A stretch of 64,000 nt of DNA from Acidobacteriota bacterium (GTDB lineage Bacteria > Acidobacteriota > Terriglobia > Terriglobales > Acidobacteriaceae). Positions 9,130-16,925 of this stretch are shown one piece after another (the stretch's first letter is position 1; the number at the start of each line of letters is the position of its first letter). Under the pieces are notes generated by a model. It was not told where the DNA came from. It worked only from the letters and a program-made list of their open reading frames with translations, and made no database searches. The position numbers and the translations under genes are program-made. The DNA is taken from assembly GCA_003225005.1 (NCBI GenBank), contig QIAN01000222.1, forward strand, positions 22,676 through 86,675, given 5' to 3'.

Positions 9130-10179
9130 ATGAAATCTGTCCCCATCAAGCCCGGGCGCAGCTTTGCCAGCGACAATAATGCCGGAGTGCATCCGGAAGT
9201 CCTCGAGGCCCTTGCCCGGGTAAACCAAGGCCACGTCGTGGCTTATGGCGACGACCCTTATACGCGTTCGGCGATCGAGAAGTTTCACGAACATTTCGGT
9301 TCAGACATTGATGTTTTCTTCACATTCAACGGAACCGGCGCCAATGTTCTCGGACTTCAATCTTTGACTCGTCCTTACCACGCCGTGCTCTGCAGCGAGT
9401 ATGCGCACATTTATACCGACGAATGCGGCGCGCCTGAAAAGCATACGGGTTGCAAGCTGATCCCGCTGCCGCATCACGACGGCAAAATCACACTGCATGA
9501 CGTGCGCCACGCCTATCACGGTATTGGCGATCAGCACCACGTGCAGGTCCGGGTGGTCTCCATCACGCAATCCACTGAGATGGGCACTGTTTACCGTCCG
9601 CAAGAAGTTCGGGCCTTGGGGGAGTTCGCGCATGAGCGGGACATGTTCCTGCATATGGACGGCGCCCGCATCGCGAACGCCGCGGCTTCGCTCGGCCAGA
9701 ATTTGCGCCATGCAACGCGCGATCTGGGCGTGGACGTTCTTTCTTTCGGCGGAACGAAAAATGGCATCATTGGAGGCGAGGCCGTCGTATTCTTCAATCG
9801 CAAGTTCAGCGAGGATTTCCTGTACCTGCGCAAGCAGAGCATGCAGCTCGCCTCGAAAATGCGCTTCATTGCCGCGCAATTCGAAGTTTTATTGACGAAC
9901 GAGCTTTGGCGACGAAGCGCCGAACATGCCAACCGCATGGCTCGGCTGCTGGAGAAAGAACTCGCTCGCATTCCGGAGGTAAAAGTAGTTTGGGAGGTCG
10001 AAGCCAATGGCGTCTTCGCGCAGATTCCGCGTCATGCCATCGAGAAGATCAGGCAGCAATACTTCTTTTACACGTGGATGGAAGAGGAATCGGTTGTGCG
10101 CTGGATGTGCTCGTTCGACACGACGGAAGAAGACGTGAGGGAGTTCGCAAAAATCGTCGGGGAAGCCGTGAAAGGTTAA
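9130..10179 (+). CDS. ltaE: Low-specificity L-threonine aldolase
   Basis: A 349-residue PLP enzyme that cleaves L-threonine or allo-threonine to glycine and acetaldehyde. The start at 9130 (MKSVPIKPGRSFASDNNAG) fits the family N-terminus; the longer in-frame version adds 26 unconserved residues. Motifs: SDNNAG near the N-terminus, the FNGTGAN phosphate-binding turn (67-72), His93 in SEYAHIY that stacks on the cofactor, LHMDGARIANA (PLP Asp) and the Schiff-base lysine in SFGGTKNG (Lys210). It is a single gene with no operon partner. Probable role in glycine supply or threonine degradation in the cytoplasm. Confidence 0.9.
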   Translation: MKSVPIKPGRSFASDNNAGVHPEVLEALARVNQGHVVAYGDDPYTRSAIEKFHEHFGSDIDVFFTFNGTGANVLGLQSLTRPYHAVLCSEYAHIYTDECGAPEKHTGCKLIPLPHHDGKITLHDVRHAYHGIGDQHHVQVRVVSITQSTEMGTVYRPQEVRALGEFAHERDMFLHMDGARIANAAASLGQNLRHATRDLGVDVLSFGGTKNGIIGGEAVVFFNRKFSEDFLYLRKQSMQLASKMRFIAAQFEVLLTNELWRRSAEHANRMARLLEKELARIPEVKVVWEVEANGVFAQIPRHAIEKIRQQYFFYTWMEEESVVRWMCSFDTTEEDVREFAKIVGEAVKG

Positions 10180-10283
10180 GCTTACCTCGCCTCATCTGGT
10201 TTTGCTTTTTGTCCTGCCTTTCACTAAATTGCCCTTTCTCCACTGAGTGCATTCATCCGGGTCGAAGAATCCAGGAGTCCTTC

Positions 10284-10890
10284 ATGAACAGGAAGTGGTT
10301 CAGCGCTGTTTGCCCTCGTGGTCGCCGTGGCCTTACTCCTCGTCTTCAGCAGTTGCGGACACGGACAAGAATTGGTGTCGATCACGGTCCAGCCTACCAG
10401 TGAGACTTTCGGGGCCTCGAACATTCCGGTGTGATTGACAACGCCGGGGCGGGCGTGCAGCTCAGGGCCCTGGGTTCCTATATCCATCCACCGGTGACTA
10501 AGGACATTACGAACAAAGTTACGTGGGCGTCGAATGATACGCGAATGTTTTCAGTAAGCTCTACGGGACTGCTGACCGCTACGGGCTTCGCGTGGAGGCT
10601 CTCTAGTCTCGGCCCACGGTGACCACAAATAGCAGCGCTCGGGGACTGTCTTCATCCGGGGCCATCGCGACTGGATCCATGACCGCGAACGTAGTGTGTT
10701 TTACGAGCACCGGCTCCGGCGGCGGGTCGCCCGGTTGGCGCCTCCTCAGTCGGGGGGTGGAGTGGAGGGTGCACAAACAGCACCTCCGTCTGCACTTTCT
10801 CATTGCAAAGCGACACGGCAGTGATGGCAAGCTTCAATTGAACAGCGGTCGATTACGAAGTAACCTGCACAGCGGACTACCTGATCGTTA
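10284..10890 (+). pseudogene. Decayed Big-domain (bacterial Ig-like) lipoprotein
   Basis: An ATG at 10284 behind CAGGAG starts MNRKWFSA. One extra base near 10308 then moves the frame to FALVVAVALLLVFSSCGHG (a lipoprotein leader with Cys) and on to LVSITVQPTSETFGASNIPV, then a TGA. The next frame continues with NKVTWASNDTRMFSVSSTGLL, a typical Big_2 strand pair, then stops at 10620-10622. Later frames give TTNSSARGLSSSGAIATGS and SDTAVMASFN followed by another stop. The order of fragments is that of one lipoprotein with Ig-like repeats, like the intact gene at 21564, broken by several small indels and nonsense changes. Its end is unclear and abuts the small minus-strand gene. Confidence 0.7.
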
Positions 10891-11055
10891 CTCCGTTTCA
10901 GTCAGCAACTTCCCCAGCGTGGGTTTGTGCTTCTCCGGCTTCTTCTTTTTCTCCAAAACAATCTTCCCGGCCGGAGGAGCACCCACCTGTTCCCGCGCCA
11001 ACTCCTTGACCGCAGTCACGGCCCGAAACCGCTTCGCCTTTTTTTTGCGGGCCAT
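10888..11055 (-). CDS. Small basic acidobacterial-type protein, 55 aa
   Basis: An ATG at 11055 opens a 55-codon frame ending in TAA at 10888. The product begins MARKKKAKRFRAVTAVKELA, continues with REQVGAPPAGKIVLEKKKK and ends in PEKHKPTLGKLLTETE. It is lysine-rich, with a short amphipathic helix at both ends and no signal or membrane segment. The compositional order (basic head, helix, proline turn, lysine run, conserved-looking KHKPTLGKLL tail) looks like a real protein rather than noise, and I have an impression of similar short acidobacterial proteins. It diverges from the zinc-ribbon gene 134 bases away. Function unknown; nucleic-acid binding is only a guess from charge. Confidence 0.65.
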   Translation of the reverse strand: MARKKKAKRFRAVTAVKELAREQVGAPPAGKIVLEKKKKPEKHKPTLGKLLTETE

Positions 11056-11189
11056 TCGATTGCGTCCATCCTATTCCGTCTCGTCGCATCCATGTTGCCA
11101 TAGCTTGGCAGCCGCAAAACTGTAATAATCATCTTCAGGAGCTGAATTCGACTGGTAACGACTAACGAACGGCAGGTAACGACCGCCCT

Positions 11190-11465
11190 ATGGAAGAACG
11201 GGACTTTTTCGACGAACGGCAAGAGAAGAAGGTGGCCACGCTGAATTGTCCCCACTGCCAGCAGTCTGCCGAGTACGAAGTTACATGGGTGGTTCGCACC
11301 AAAAAGCGGCAACTCTCCGGCCGAGCCGACGAGCGTGACCGTGCCCGCTTCGCCAAAGCCCGCTCTTACATGCTTCGCAAAGATGATCTGATGGCCTGCA
11401 AGAACATGCGCTGCCGCAAGCGTTTCGACATCTCCGGCGTGCAGTCGGTTGTGTTTACGGAGTAA
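11190..11465 (+). CDS. Zinc-ribbon-like small protein
   Basis: A 91-residue cytoplasmic protein. Two metal-ligand pairs are visible: CPHC at residues 20-23 and C-x4-C in CKNMRCRKRFD (about 71-76), the arrangement of a zinc ribbon with a long basic insert (KKRQLSGRADERDRARFAKARSYMLRK). Ligand spacing of the second pair is unusual, so metal binding is likely but unproved. It lacks a signal peptide. It diverges from the 55-aa gene and precedes the etf cluster by about 200 bases without being obviously part of it. I cannot assign a function; a nucleic-acid or protein adaptor is plausible. Confidence 0.7.
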   Translation: MEERDFFDERQEKKVATLNCPHCQQSAEYEVTWVVRTKKRQLSGRADERDRARFAKARSYMLRKDDLMACKNMRCRKRFDISGVQSVVFTE

Positions 11466-11472
11466 GCTGTTA

Positions 11473-11594
11473 GCACTTGGTCATTAGCATTTCGCCCCTC
11501 GAGTGTCGGAAGATCTCTTGTCCTGTCCCGTGATGTTTTCGTCTTTGTCAGGTACGACCTGTGCTGGCTATTGCCATGGCTAATTGGCAAGTGC
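11473..11594. repeat. Paired inverted tracts between the zinc-ribbon gene and etfB
   Basis: GCACTTGGTCATTAGC at 11473-11488, eight bases after the stop codon, is complementary to GCTAATTGGCAAGTGC at 11579-11594 in 13 Watson-Crick pairs plus one G-U and two mismatches. Words such as GTTAGCAC and CATTAGCAT make the first arm quasi-periodic. This is the same after-stop and before-start arrangement seen at other junctions in the window. Confidence 0.5.
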
Positions 11595-11599
11595 CAATT
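11582..11599. promoter_or_regulatory. Perfect 18-base palindrome upstream of etfB, operator candidate
   Basis: AATTGGCA-AG-TGCCAATT is a perfect dyad with 8-base arms. It precedes a possible -10 box TATACT at 11614-11619; the -35 position would fall inside the palindrome, so a bound dimer could block transcription of the etf genes. TetR-type regulators of beta-oxidation often use sites of this size, but no regulator is encoded nearby. Part of it overlaps the longer tract pair described at 11473-11594, so a purely RNA role is also possible. Confidence 0.5.
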
Positions 11600-11671
11600 G
11601 CAAATTGCTCGTTTATACTGACAAGTTTTCCTTGGCTTCAAGAAGCTGCACGAGAGTAAAGGAGTCATCGT

Positions 11672-12442
11672 TTGAAAATCCTGGTCTGCATGAAACAGGT
11701 GCCGCAGAAAGACGCGCCCCTCAAGCTCAACGAAACCGGCGCCTGGATCCGCGAAGATGTTTCGTATGAGGTCAACGAACCCGATGCCTATGCGCTTGAG
11801 GAAGCACTTCGCCAGAAGGAACAGCACAGCGGAGAAGTTGTCGTCATCACTAGCGGTCCGGCTCGGGCCCAGCAGGTGCTCCGAGAAGCCCTGGCTAAGG
11901 GTGCCGACCGAGCGATTCACCTTGAGGACAACGCTTTCGTCGGACTGGACGCTTTCAACACCGCCAAGGCCTTTGCCGCCGCCATTAAAGACGAGAAATT
12001 CGATCTCATCTTCACCGGCTTGCAATCCGACGACTACGGCTATGCGCAAACCGGCGTCGTACTGGCGGAGCTTCTGGGATGGCCTCACGCGACAATCATC
12101 ATGCAGATTGAAAAAAAGGAGTCCGGCATTCGGGTGAAGAGGGAACTCGAAGCCGGTTACTTCCAGTTCGTGGACATGCCGCTGCCCGCGGTGCTCACGA
12201 TTCAATCGGGCATCAACAAGCTGCGCTATGCCACGCTGATCGGCATCAAGAATGCGAAGAACAAGCCGCTGCGCAAGGTGGCGATAGCCGAAGTGAAGTC
12301 CGCCATTGGCGAAAATCTACAGAAGATCGAACGCCTCTACATTCCACAGAAGACGAAGAAGACCGAGCACATCGAAGGTCTGCCAGCCGAAATCGCAAAG
12401 AAACTGGTCGACAAACTGCGCAACGAACTGCGCGTGCTGTGA
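11672..12442 (+). CDS. etfB: Electron transfer flavoprotein beta subunit
   Basis: A 256-residue protein of normal family length. It starts at TTG (11672) behind a strong AAAGGAG at 11658-11664. It begins MKILVCMKQVPQKDAPLKL and carries family motifs EVNEPDAYALEEALR, GPARAQQVLREALAKGADRA, FTGLQSDDYGYAQTG and the ETF-beta signature region VKRELEAGYFQFVDMPLPA. It pairs with EtfA to accept electrons from acyl-CoA and other dehydrogenases and passes them to the quinone oxidoreductase encoded downstream. The spacer before etfA is 118 bases and contains twin hairpins, and a palindrome precedes the gene. Confidence 0.95.
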   Translation: MKILVCMKQVPQKDAPLKLNETGAWIREDVSYEVNEPDAYALEEALRQKEQHSGEVVVITSGPARAQQVLREALAKGADRAIHLEDNAFVGLDAFNTAKAFAAAIKDEKFDLIFTGLQSDDYGYAQTGVVLAELLGWPHATIIMQIEKKESGIRVKRELEAGYFQFVDMPLPAVLTIQSGINKLRYATLIGIKNAKNKPLRKVAIAEVKSAIGENLQKIERLYIPQKTKKTEHIEGLPAEIAKKLVDKLRNELRVL

Positions 12443-12472
12443 GAGTTCTTTCTGTCGGCAAGATTCATGTGG

Positions 12473-12513
12473 GGACAGCCGCTCCTCGGCTGTCCGGCCG
12501 AGCAAAGCTCGGC
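12473..12513. repeat. Twin GC-rich hairpins in the etfB-etfA spacer, REP-like
   Basis: Two perfect stem-loops lie side by side: GGACAGCCG-N5-CGGCTGTCC at 12473-12495 and GCCGAGC-AAA-GCTCGGC at 12497-12513. They have no T tract, so are not classic terminators; they could stabilise the upstream message or act as a REP-type element. I have an impression that similar sequence recurs in acidobacterial genomes, but only one clear copy is in this window. Confidence 0.6.
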
Positions 12514-12560
12514 AGTACCATGCCAGAGGCAAGGAGCTTCGGACTAGAAGCTGATTTCTT

Positions 12561-13556
12561 ATGCCCGATACAATTCTCGTAGTCATCGAACAACGCGAAG
12601 GCACACTGAATCGCGTCTCCTGGGAAACCATTAGCGCCGGCCAGGCCATCGCCGCTGCTACGCGCTGGACTCTCGAAGCCGCAGTGGTTGGTGCCAAAGT
12701 CGCGGAGCTCGCCAGCGAAGTGGCGGCCAAGAAAGTCGCGAAGGCGTACGCCGTCGAATCGCCCAAGCTGGAACCTTACACTCCTGACGCCTTCGTGGCA
12801 GCGCTCAAGCAATTCATCACCGCAAAGCAGCCCAAGCTTGTACTCATGCCCCACACCTATCAAGTGCGCGACTTCGTCCCCAAGCTGGCGACGGCGATGG
12901 GTCGCACCGTAATCAGCGACTGCATCGGCTTCAAGCACGAGAGCGGAAAGCTCGTCTTCACCCGCCAGATGTTCCAGGGAAAATTCTCTGCTGACGTGAG
13001 CTTCGCATCCGAGGCTCCGTGGTTTGCCACCTTTCAGAATGGCGCTTTCCGCGGAGACAAGGCTGAAGCCGGTGCTAGTGCGGCTCCGGTCGAACCCGTG
13101 AGCGTGGAGATTGCCGACAACCTAGTTCGCAATAAGCCGCAAGAAGTTTTCAAGGAGGCGAAGCAGGCCGTCGACCTCACGCAGGCGGAAATTATTGTCT
13201 CCGTTGGCCGCGGCATCAAAGAGCAAAAAAACATCGAGCTGGCCAAGCAACTCGCGGACGCGCTGGGCGGAGACCTCGCGGCGTCCCGTCCCATTTGCGA
13301 TTCCGGCTGGCTGCCCATGGACCGCCAGATCGGCTCATCCGGTCAGACCGTGGCGCCCAAGCTTTATCTCGCTCTCGGCATCAGCGGCGCCATTCAGCAC
13401 ATCGTTGGAATGAAAGGCTCACGCACGATCATCGCGGTGAACAAAGATCCCGAAGCACCTATCTTCGAGATTGCAGACTATGCCATCGTTGGCAACTTGT
13501 TCGACATCGTCCCGCCGCTGATTGAGGAAGTTAAGAAGGCGAAGGCGGGGGGGTAG
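12561..13556 (+). CDS. etfA: Electron transfer flavoprotein alpha subunit
   Basis: A 331-residue FAD-binding subunit. The N-terminal domain starts MPDTILVVIEQREGTLNRVSWE. The C-terminal FAD domain contains IIVSVGRGIKEQKNIELAKQLADALG, then WLPMDRQIGSSGQTVAPKLY, LALGISGAIQHIVGMKGS and AVNKDPEAPIFEIADYAIVG, which together are diagnostic for EtfA. It forms the heterodimer with EtfB. No strong ribosome site is visible at 12561, so coupling to etfB through the spacer hairpins is possible. The stop codon runs straight into a 15-base tract that recurs inverted just before the quinone oxidoreductase gene. Confidence 0.95.
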   Translation: MPDTILVVIEQREGTLNRVSWETISAGQAIAAATRWTLEAAVVGAKVAELASEVAAKKVAKAYAVESPKLEPYTPDAFVAALKQFITAKQPKLVLMPHTYQVRDFVPKLATAMGRTVISDCIGFKHESGKLVFTRQMFQGKFSADVSFASEAPWFATFQNGAFRGDKAEAGASAAPVEPVSVEIADNLVRNKPQEVFKEAKQAVDLTQAEIIVSVGRGIKEQKNIELAKQLADALGGDLAASRPICDSGWLPMDRQIGSSGQTVAPKLYLALGISGAIQHIVGMKGSRTIIAVNKDPEAPIFEIADYAIVGNLFDIVPPLIEEVKKAKAGG

Positions 13557-14005
13557 TTTCGAGTTTCAGGTGTATTCCGAGGGGGAAGGAAGGGGTTCGG
13601 ATTGAGCCACAAATATCAAGATCTCATCGTTTGATTCTCGCGTGACCGAAGGTTTTCCTAAGATTGAGATCCATGGCTTGACTTCGCAACTGCGTCGTCT
13701 CAGTAGCTTCGAACATTGCCGAAGGCCAAGGCCGGCTAACCAGAGGCGAGTTTTGTCACTTCCTCGGCCAGGCAGGGGGCTCGCTGCTTGAATTGGAAAC
13801 TCAGCCGGCAATTGCCGTTGATTTGCGCTTTCTTGCTCAGGCCGAGTTTAAAGAGCTGGAAGAAAGAATCCTGCGAAGTCCGAAGATGACTGAACGGCCT
13901 AAGCGAATCGATCCCAGTGCATGAAACTGGAACAGAGTAGTTCGTGGACGCGCGGTCGCGCTTGCGCCACACCAAACTTGAAACTCGAAACCTGAAACTC
14001 GAAAC
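13556..14005. repeat. Perfect 15-base inverted repeat bracketing the etfA-etfQO spacer
   Basis: GTTTCGAGTTTCAGG at 13556-13570 begins in the etfA stop codon. Its exact reverse complement CCTGAAACTCGAAAC lies at 13991-14005 and ends two bases before the downstream ATG. Between them is a degenerate four-helix-bundle gene. No target-site duplication or transposase is visible. Confidence 0.75.
13605..13924 (+). pseudogene. Decayed four-helix-bundle (S23/IVP-type) protein gene
   Basis: Fragments in different frames match the order of the four-helix-bundle proteins first known from 23S rRNA intervening sequences: HKYQDLIV near 13608, then TEGFPKIEIHGLTSQLRR, then VSVASNIAEGQGRLTRGEFC, HFLGQAGGSLLELETQ and IAVDLRFLAQAEFKELEE. 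A stop after the first piece, a frame change near 13690 and a divergent end show it is not expressed as one protein. In related genes this family sits in rRNA or as a free-standing cassette of unknown role. Here it lies between etfA and the quinone oxidoreductase gene and is bracketed by a 15-base inverted repeat. Confidence 0.75.
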
Positions 14006-14007
14006 GT

Positions 14008-15726
14008 ATGCTGATTTTCCGCAAACCCATCGAAGGCATTGAGCGGCCGCAGATGCCGGCCGATGCAGTCATCGTCGGCGGCGGACCGGCGGGCATGGCG
14101 TGTGCCTTACGTTTGTCGCAGCTCATTGACGCGCACAACGTCAAGAACTCCGATTCGCAGCTCAGCAAAGAAAACATCTACGTTCTAGAAAAAGCGCGCG
14201 AGATCGGACAGCACTGTCTTTCAGGTGCGCTGCTCGATCCGCGCTCCATGCGCGAACTGCTTCCCGGATTCGAGCAAGAAGCTCCGCTCGACGCCGAAGT
14301 CGGCAAAGAAGCTGTCTACTTTCTCACCAAGAAGGGCAAGCTCAAGCTGCCGATCACTCCGCCGCCTCTGCGCGACCACGGCAATTACGTGATCTCACTT
14401 AACCGCTTTGTGAAGTGGCTGGGCGGCAAGGTCGAACAGACGGGCATCACTATCTTCACGGGCTTCGCCGGGTCTGAGCTTCTTTTTGACGGCGACCGCG
14501 TCACCGGCGTCCGCACCGACGACAAGGGCGTGGATAAACAAGGGCGCCCGAAGTCCAATTTCGAGCCCGGCTACGACCTGCACGCCAAAGTCGTCATTCT
14601 CGCCGAGGGGCCGCGCGGGTCTTTAGCCAAGCAGCTCATCAATAAATTCGATCTTGCCAAAGACGCCAATCCGCAAACCTATGGCGTTGGCGTGAAAGAA
14701 CTTTGGGAAGTCCCTTCCGGCCGCATCGCTGCGGGCGAAGTGATGTATACCCTGGGCTGGCCGCTGACCAGCAAAGAATATGGCGGCGCCTGGATTTACG
14801 GATCAAAGGACAATATCGTCTCGCTCGGTTTCGTCATCGGACTTGACTACCCCGATCCGCGCCTCGACCCGCAGCATGTCCTGCAGGAATTCAAAAAGCA
14901 TCCGTTTGTCGGGAAGCTTCTCGAAGGCGGCAAGATGATCCGCTACGGAGCGAAGGCGATGCCTTACGGCGGATGGTGGGCAGTTCCGCCCGTCGCCGGC
15001 AGTGGATGGATGCTTGTGGGCGACTCGGCCGGCTTCGTCAATTCGGCGCGGCTGAAGGGAATTCATCTTGCGATCAAGAGTGGCATGCTTGCCGCAGAGG
15101 CCGCGTTCGAAGCTTTGAGCAAGGGCGATACCTCCGCCGCGACTTTGAGCGAGTACCAGAAAAAAGTCGAGCGCAGCTGGATCAAGGACGAACTCTGGAA
15201 AGTCCGCAACATGCACCAGGGATTCGAGCACGGACTCTACGCTGGCATGTTCCACGCTGCGCTGCAATTTGTTACGGGAGGACACGGTTTGCACAACCGG
15301 TATCCCGGAAAGGCTGGACATGAGCATATGCGCAAGCTCGCAGTGCTTCCTCCCCATGGAGGGTCAGAAGAGGCTCATCTGCTCGGCCCCGCCAAAGGTG
15401 ACGGCAAGCTTACCTTCGACAAGCTGACTGACCTCTACCACTCCGGCACGAAGCACGAAGAGGACCAACCCGCGCACCTGGTCATTCACGACACCAATAT
15501 TTGCGAGCAGCGCTGCGTGAAAGAGTACGGCAGCCCGTGCCAGAATTTCTGCCCAGCCAACGTCTATGAGATGCTCGACGACGCGTCCACCCCCAACGGC
15601 AAGCGCATCAGCTTGAACCCATCGAACTGCGTCCACTGCAAGACGTGCGACATCGCCGATCCGTATCAGATCATCACTTGGGTTCCGCCGGAAGGGGGTG
15701 GTGGTCCGAACTACGACGGCATGTGA
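14008..15726 (+). CDS. Electron transfer flavoprotein-ubiquinone oxidoreductase
   Basis: A 572-residue membrane-associated flavo-iron-sulfur enzyme that takes electrons from EtfAB and reduces quinone. The FAD dinucleotide fold is at VIVGGGPAGMACALRL (from residue 21). The middle has family motifs QHCLSGALLDPRSM, GWWAVPPVAGSGWMLVGDSAGF and the SARLKGIHLAIKSGMLAAEAAFEAL stretch (quinone and FAD region). The C-terminal ferredoxin-like part holds the 4Fe-4S ligands: C-x11-type spacing in RCVKEYGSPCQNFCP and NCVHCKTCDI. It ends GGGGPNYDGM, as in this family. The ATG at 14008 lacks a Shine-Dalgarno: the inverted tract runs right up to it, so translation may depend on coupling or leader structure. 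Confidence 0.96.
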   Translation: MLIFRKPIEGIERPQMPADAVIVGGGPAGMACALRLSQLIDAHNVKNSDSQLSKENIYVLEKAREIGQHCLSGALLDPRSMRELLPGFEQEAPLDAEVGKEAVYFLTKKGKLKLPITPPPLRDHGNYVISLNRFVKWLGGKVEQTGITIFTGFAGSELLFDGDRVTGVRTDDKGVDKQGRPKSNFEPGYDLHAKVVILAEGPRGSLAKQLINKFDLAKDANPQTYGVGVKELWEVPSGRIAAGEVMYTLGWPLTSKEYGGAWIYGSKDNIVSLGFVIGLDYPDPRLDPQHVLQEFKKHPFVGKLLEGGKMIRYGAKAMPYGGWWAVPPVAGSGWMLVGDSAGFVNSARLKGIHLAIKSGMLAAEAAFEALSKGDTSAATLSEYQKKVERSWIKDELWKVRNMHQGFEHGLYAGMFHAALQFVTGGHGLHNRYPGKAGHEHMRKLAVLPPHGGSEEAHLLGPAKGDGKLTFDKLTDLYHSGTKHEEDQPAHLVIHDTNICEQRCVKEYGSPCQNFCPANVYEMLDDASTPNGKRISLNPSNCVHCKTCDIADPYQIITWVPPEGGGGPNYDGM

Positions 15727-15805
15727 TATTCATGCCGTTGACACGGGCGCCCGCGCCCGGGTGAAATTCACTGCGTAAACTGATTCGCCGAAGGGGACCT
15801 CGCGA

Positions 15806-16729
15806 ATGAAGCTCGGCTGCGGAATTCTTCCTCTATCTAAGCAAGCGTTCTTTGCCGTACTGCTTTCACTGTCCGCTCTCGCGCAGCAAGCCGCCCAGCC
15901 GGTGCAGCCAAATGCCACGCCCAAGCCGGTGACCGGGGCCGAGCGGCTGCAGCAATGGCGATTATCACAGATGCCCATGCTCATGGACGACTTCGGCGAG
16001 CTGGCGCGCTACCGAGAGGCCAATGCTGCTCTCCAGCCTCCTGCGCCCAGTGAGAACCGCGTCGTGTTCTTTGGCGACTCCATCACCGACATGTGGAAGC
16101 TCGACGTGTCATTCCCCGGCAAACCGTACATCAACCGCGGGATCAGCGGGCAGACTACGCCGCAACTGCTGATTCGATTCCGGCCGGAGGTGATCGACCT
16201 TCACCCGAAAGTGGTTGTCATTCTCGCCGGGACCAATGACATTGCCGGCAACACCGGGCCCGAGAGTTTGGAACAGATCGAGGGGAACTACGCGTCCATG
16301 GCGGAACTGGCACGTGCGCATGAGATCAAGGTGATCTACGCATCGGTGCTCCCCGTGCACGAATACACGCCCGAAGCCGGAGACATGTTCACCCAGCGCC
16401 CTCCTGAGAAGATCGTGGCGCTCAATCGCTGGCTGAAGAACTATTGTGCGTCTTCATCTGTTGTCCCGCGAACCAGCTGCGTCTATCTCGACTACTTCAG
16501 CGCCATGGTTGACGATAAGGGATACATGAAGAAAGAGCTGGCCGACGACGGGTTAAATCCCAACGCTGCGGGATACAAGATCATGGCTCCCCTGGCGGAG
16601 GCAGCGATCGAGAAGGCGCTTATGGACCTTCCCAAAACTGCCCATTTGGGCTTCGCCGAAATCAATGTAACCTCGCGTCGGCCCCGGCAATCTATAATGA
16701 CAATGAGTTTCCGACTGCCCTGGCCTTAG
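15806..16729 (+). CDS. Secreted SGNH/GDSL-family hydrolase with altered catalytic His position
   Basis: A 307-residue protein with a signal peptide (hydrophobic to about residue 27) and AAGGGGA before the ATG. The SGNH blocks are clear: block I FFGDSITD with nucleophile Ser92, block II Gly in INRGISG, block III AGTNDIAG (Asn144). Block V, normally D-x-x-H-P, reads DDGLNPNAAGYKIM, so the expected catalytic His is Asn251 (codon AAT instead of CAT). Esterases or acetylhydrolases of this fold act on acyl or acetyl esters of lipids and sugars; this copy may be weakened or use another base. The last ~20 residues look like run-on sequence, and a TATAAT box for moaA lies inside them. Confidence 0.85.
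   Translation: MKLGCGILPLSKQAFFAVLLSLSALAQQAAQPVQPNATPKPVTGAERLQQWRLSQMPMLMDDFGELARYREANAALQPPAPSENRVVFFGDSITDMWKLDVSFPGKPYINRGISGQTTPQLLIRFRPEVIDLHPKVVVILAGTNDIAGNTGPESLEQIEGNYASMAELARAHEIKVIYASVLPVHEYTPEAGDMFTQRPPEKIVALNRWLKNYCASSSVVPRTSCVYLDYFSAMVDDKGYMKKELADDGLNPNAAGYKIMAPLAEAAIEKALMDLPKTAHLGFAEINVTSRRPRQSIMTMSFRLPWP
16693..16698 (+). promoter_or_regulatory. Likely -10 box (TATAAT) for the moaA transcript
   Basis: A perfect TATAAT lies within the 3' end of the SGNH hydrolase gene, about 47 bases before the first paired arm of the Moco riboswitch. A convincing -35 box at 17 bases was not found. Position makes it the natural promoter for the riboswitch-moaA message. Confidence 0.5.
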
Positions 16730-16744
16730 GGGATACCCAGGCCG

Positions 16745-16868
16745 CGGCGGCGAGGGAAAGGGTTTGACGGACAACGAGTGTCCGTCCCTTATATTTCCCG
16801 AGGGCGCTGGTGGAAACGCCGGCGCCTCCCGGTCCTTCGAAGGACCATTGGAAAGGAAACAGCCGCCG
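16745..16868 (+). promoter_or_regulatory. Moco (molybdenum cofactor) riboswitch candidate upstream of moaA
   Basis: The leader folds by eye into the known layout. The outer stem is CGGCGGC (16745-16751) with GCCGCCG (16862-16868). Then come a GGGAAAGGG...CCCTTATATTTCCC stem topped by GACGGAC...GTCCGTC, a GGCGC...GCGCC arm, and the core words GCGCCTCCCG followed by a small GGTCC-TTCG-AAGGACC hairpin and TTGGAAAGGAAAC. The CGCCTCCCG and TGGAAAGG words match my memory of the conserved core of the RNA motif upstream of E. coli moaA. The gene downstream is moaA, the expected target, so cofactor feedback on translation or transcription is inferred. Confidence 0.8.
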
Positions 16869-16925
16869 GGATTTCTCCTCCCTGCCTGTTTGTTTCCTTT
16901 TTCCAGAACAAGCTTTTCGCCATTA

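Noticed and set aside
13556..14005. Miniature transposable element (MITE) with terminal inverted repeats
   Set aside because: No target-site duplication, the arms are aligned with stop and start codons, and similar arms recur at other junctions; kept as a tract pair instead.
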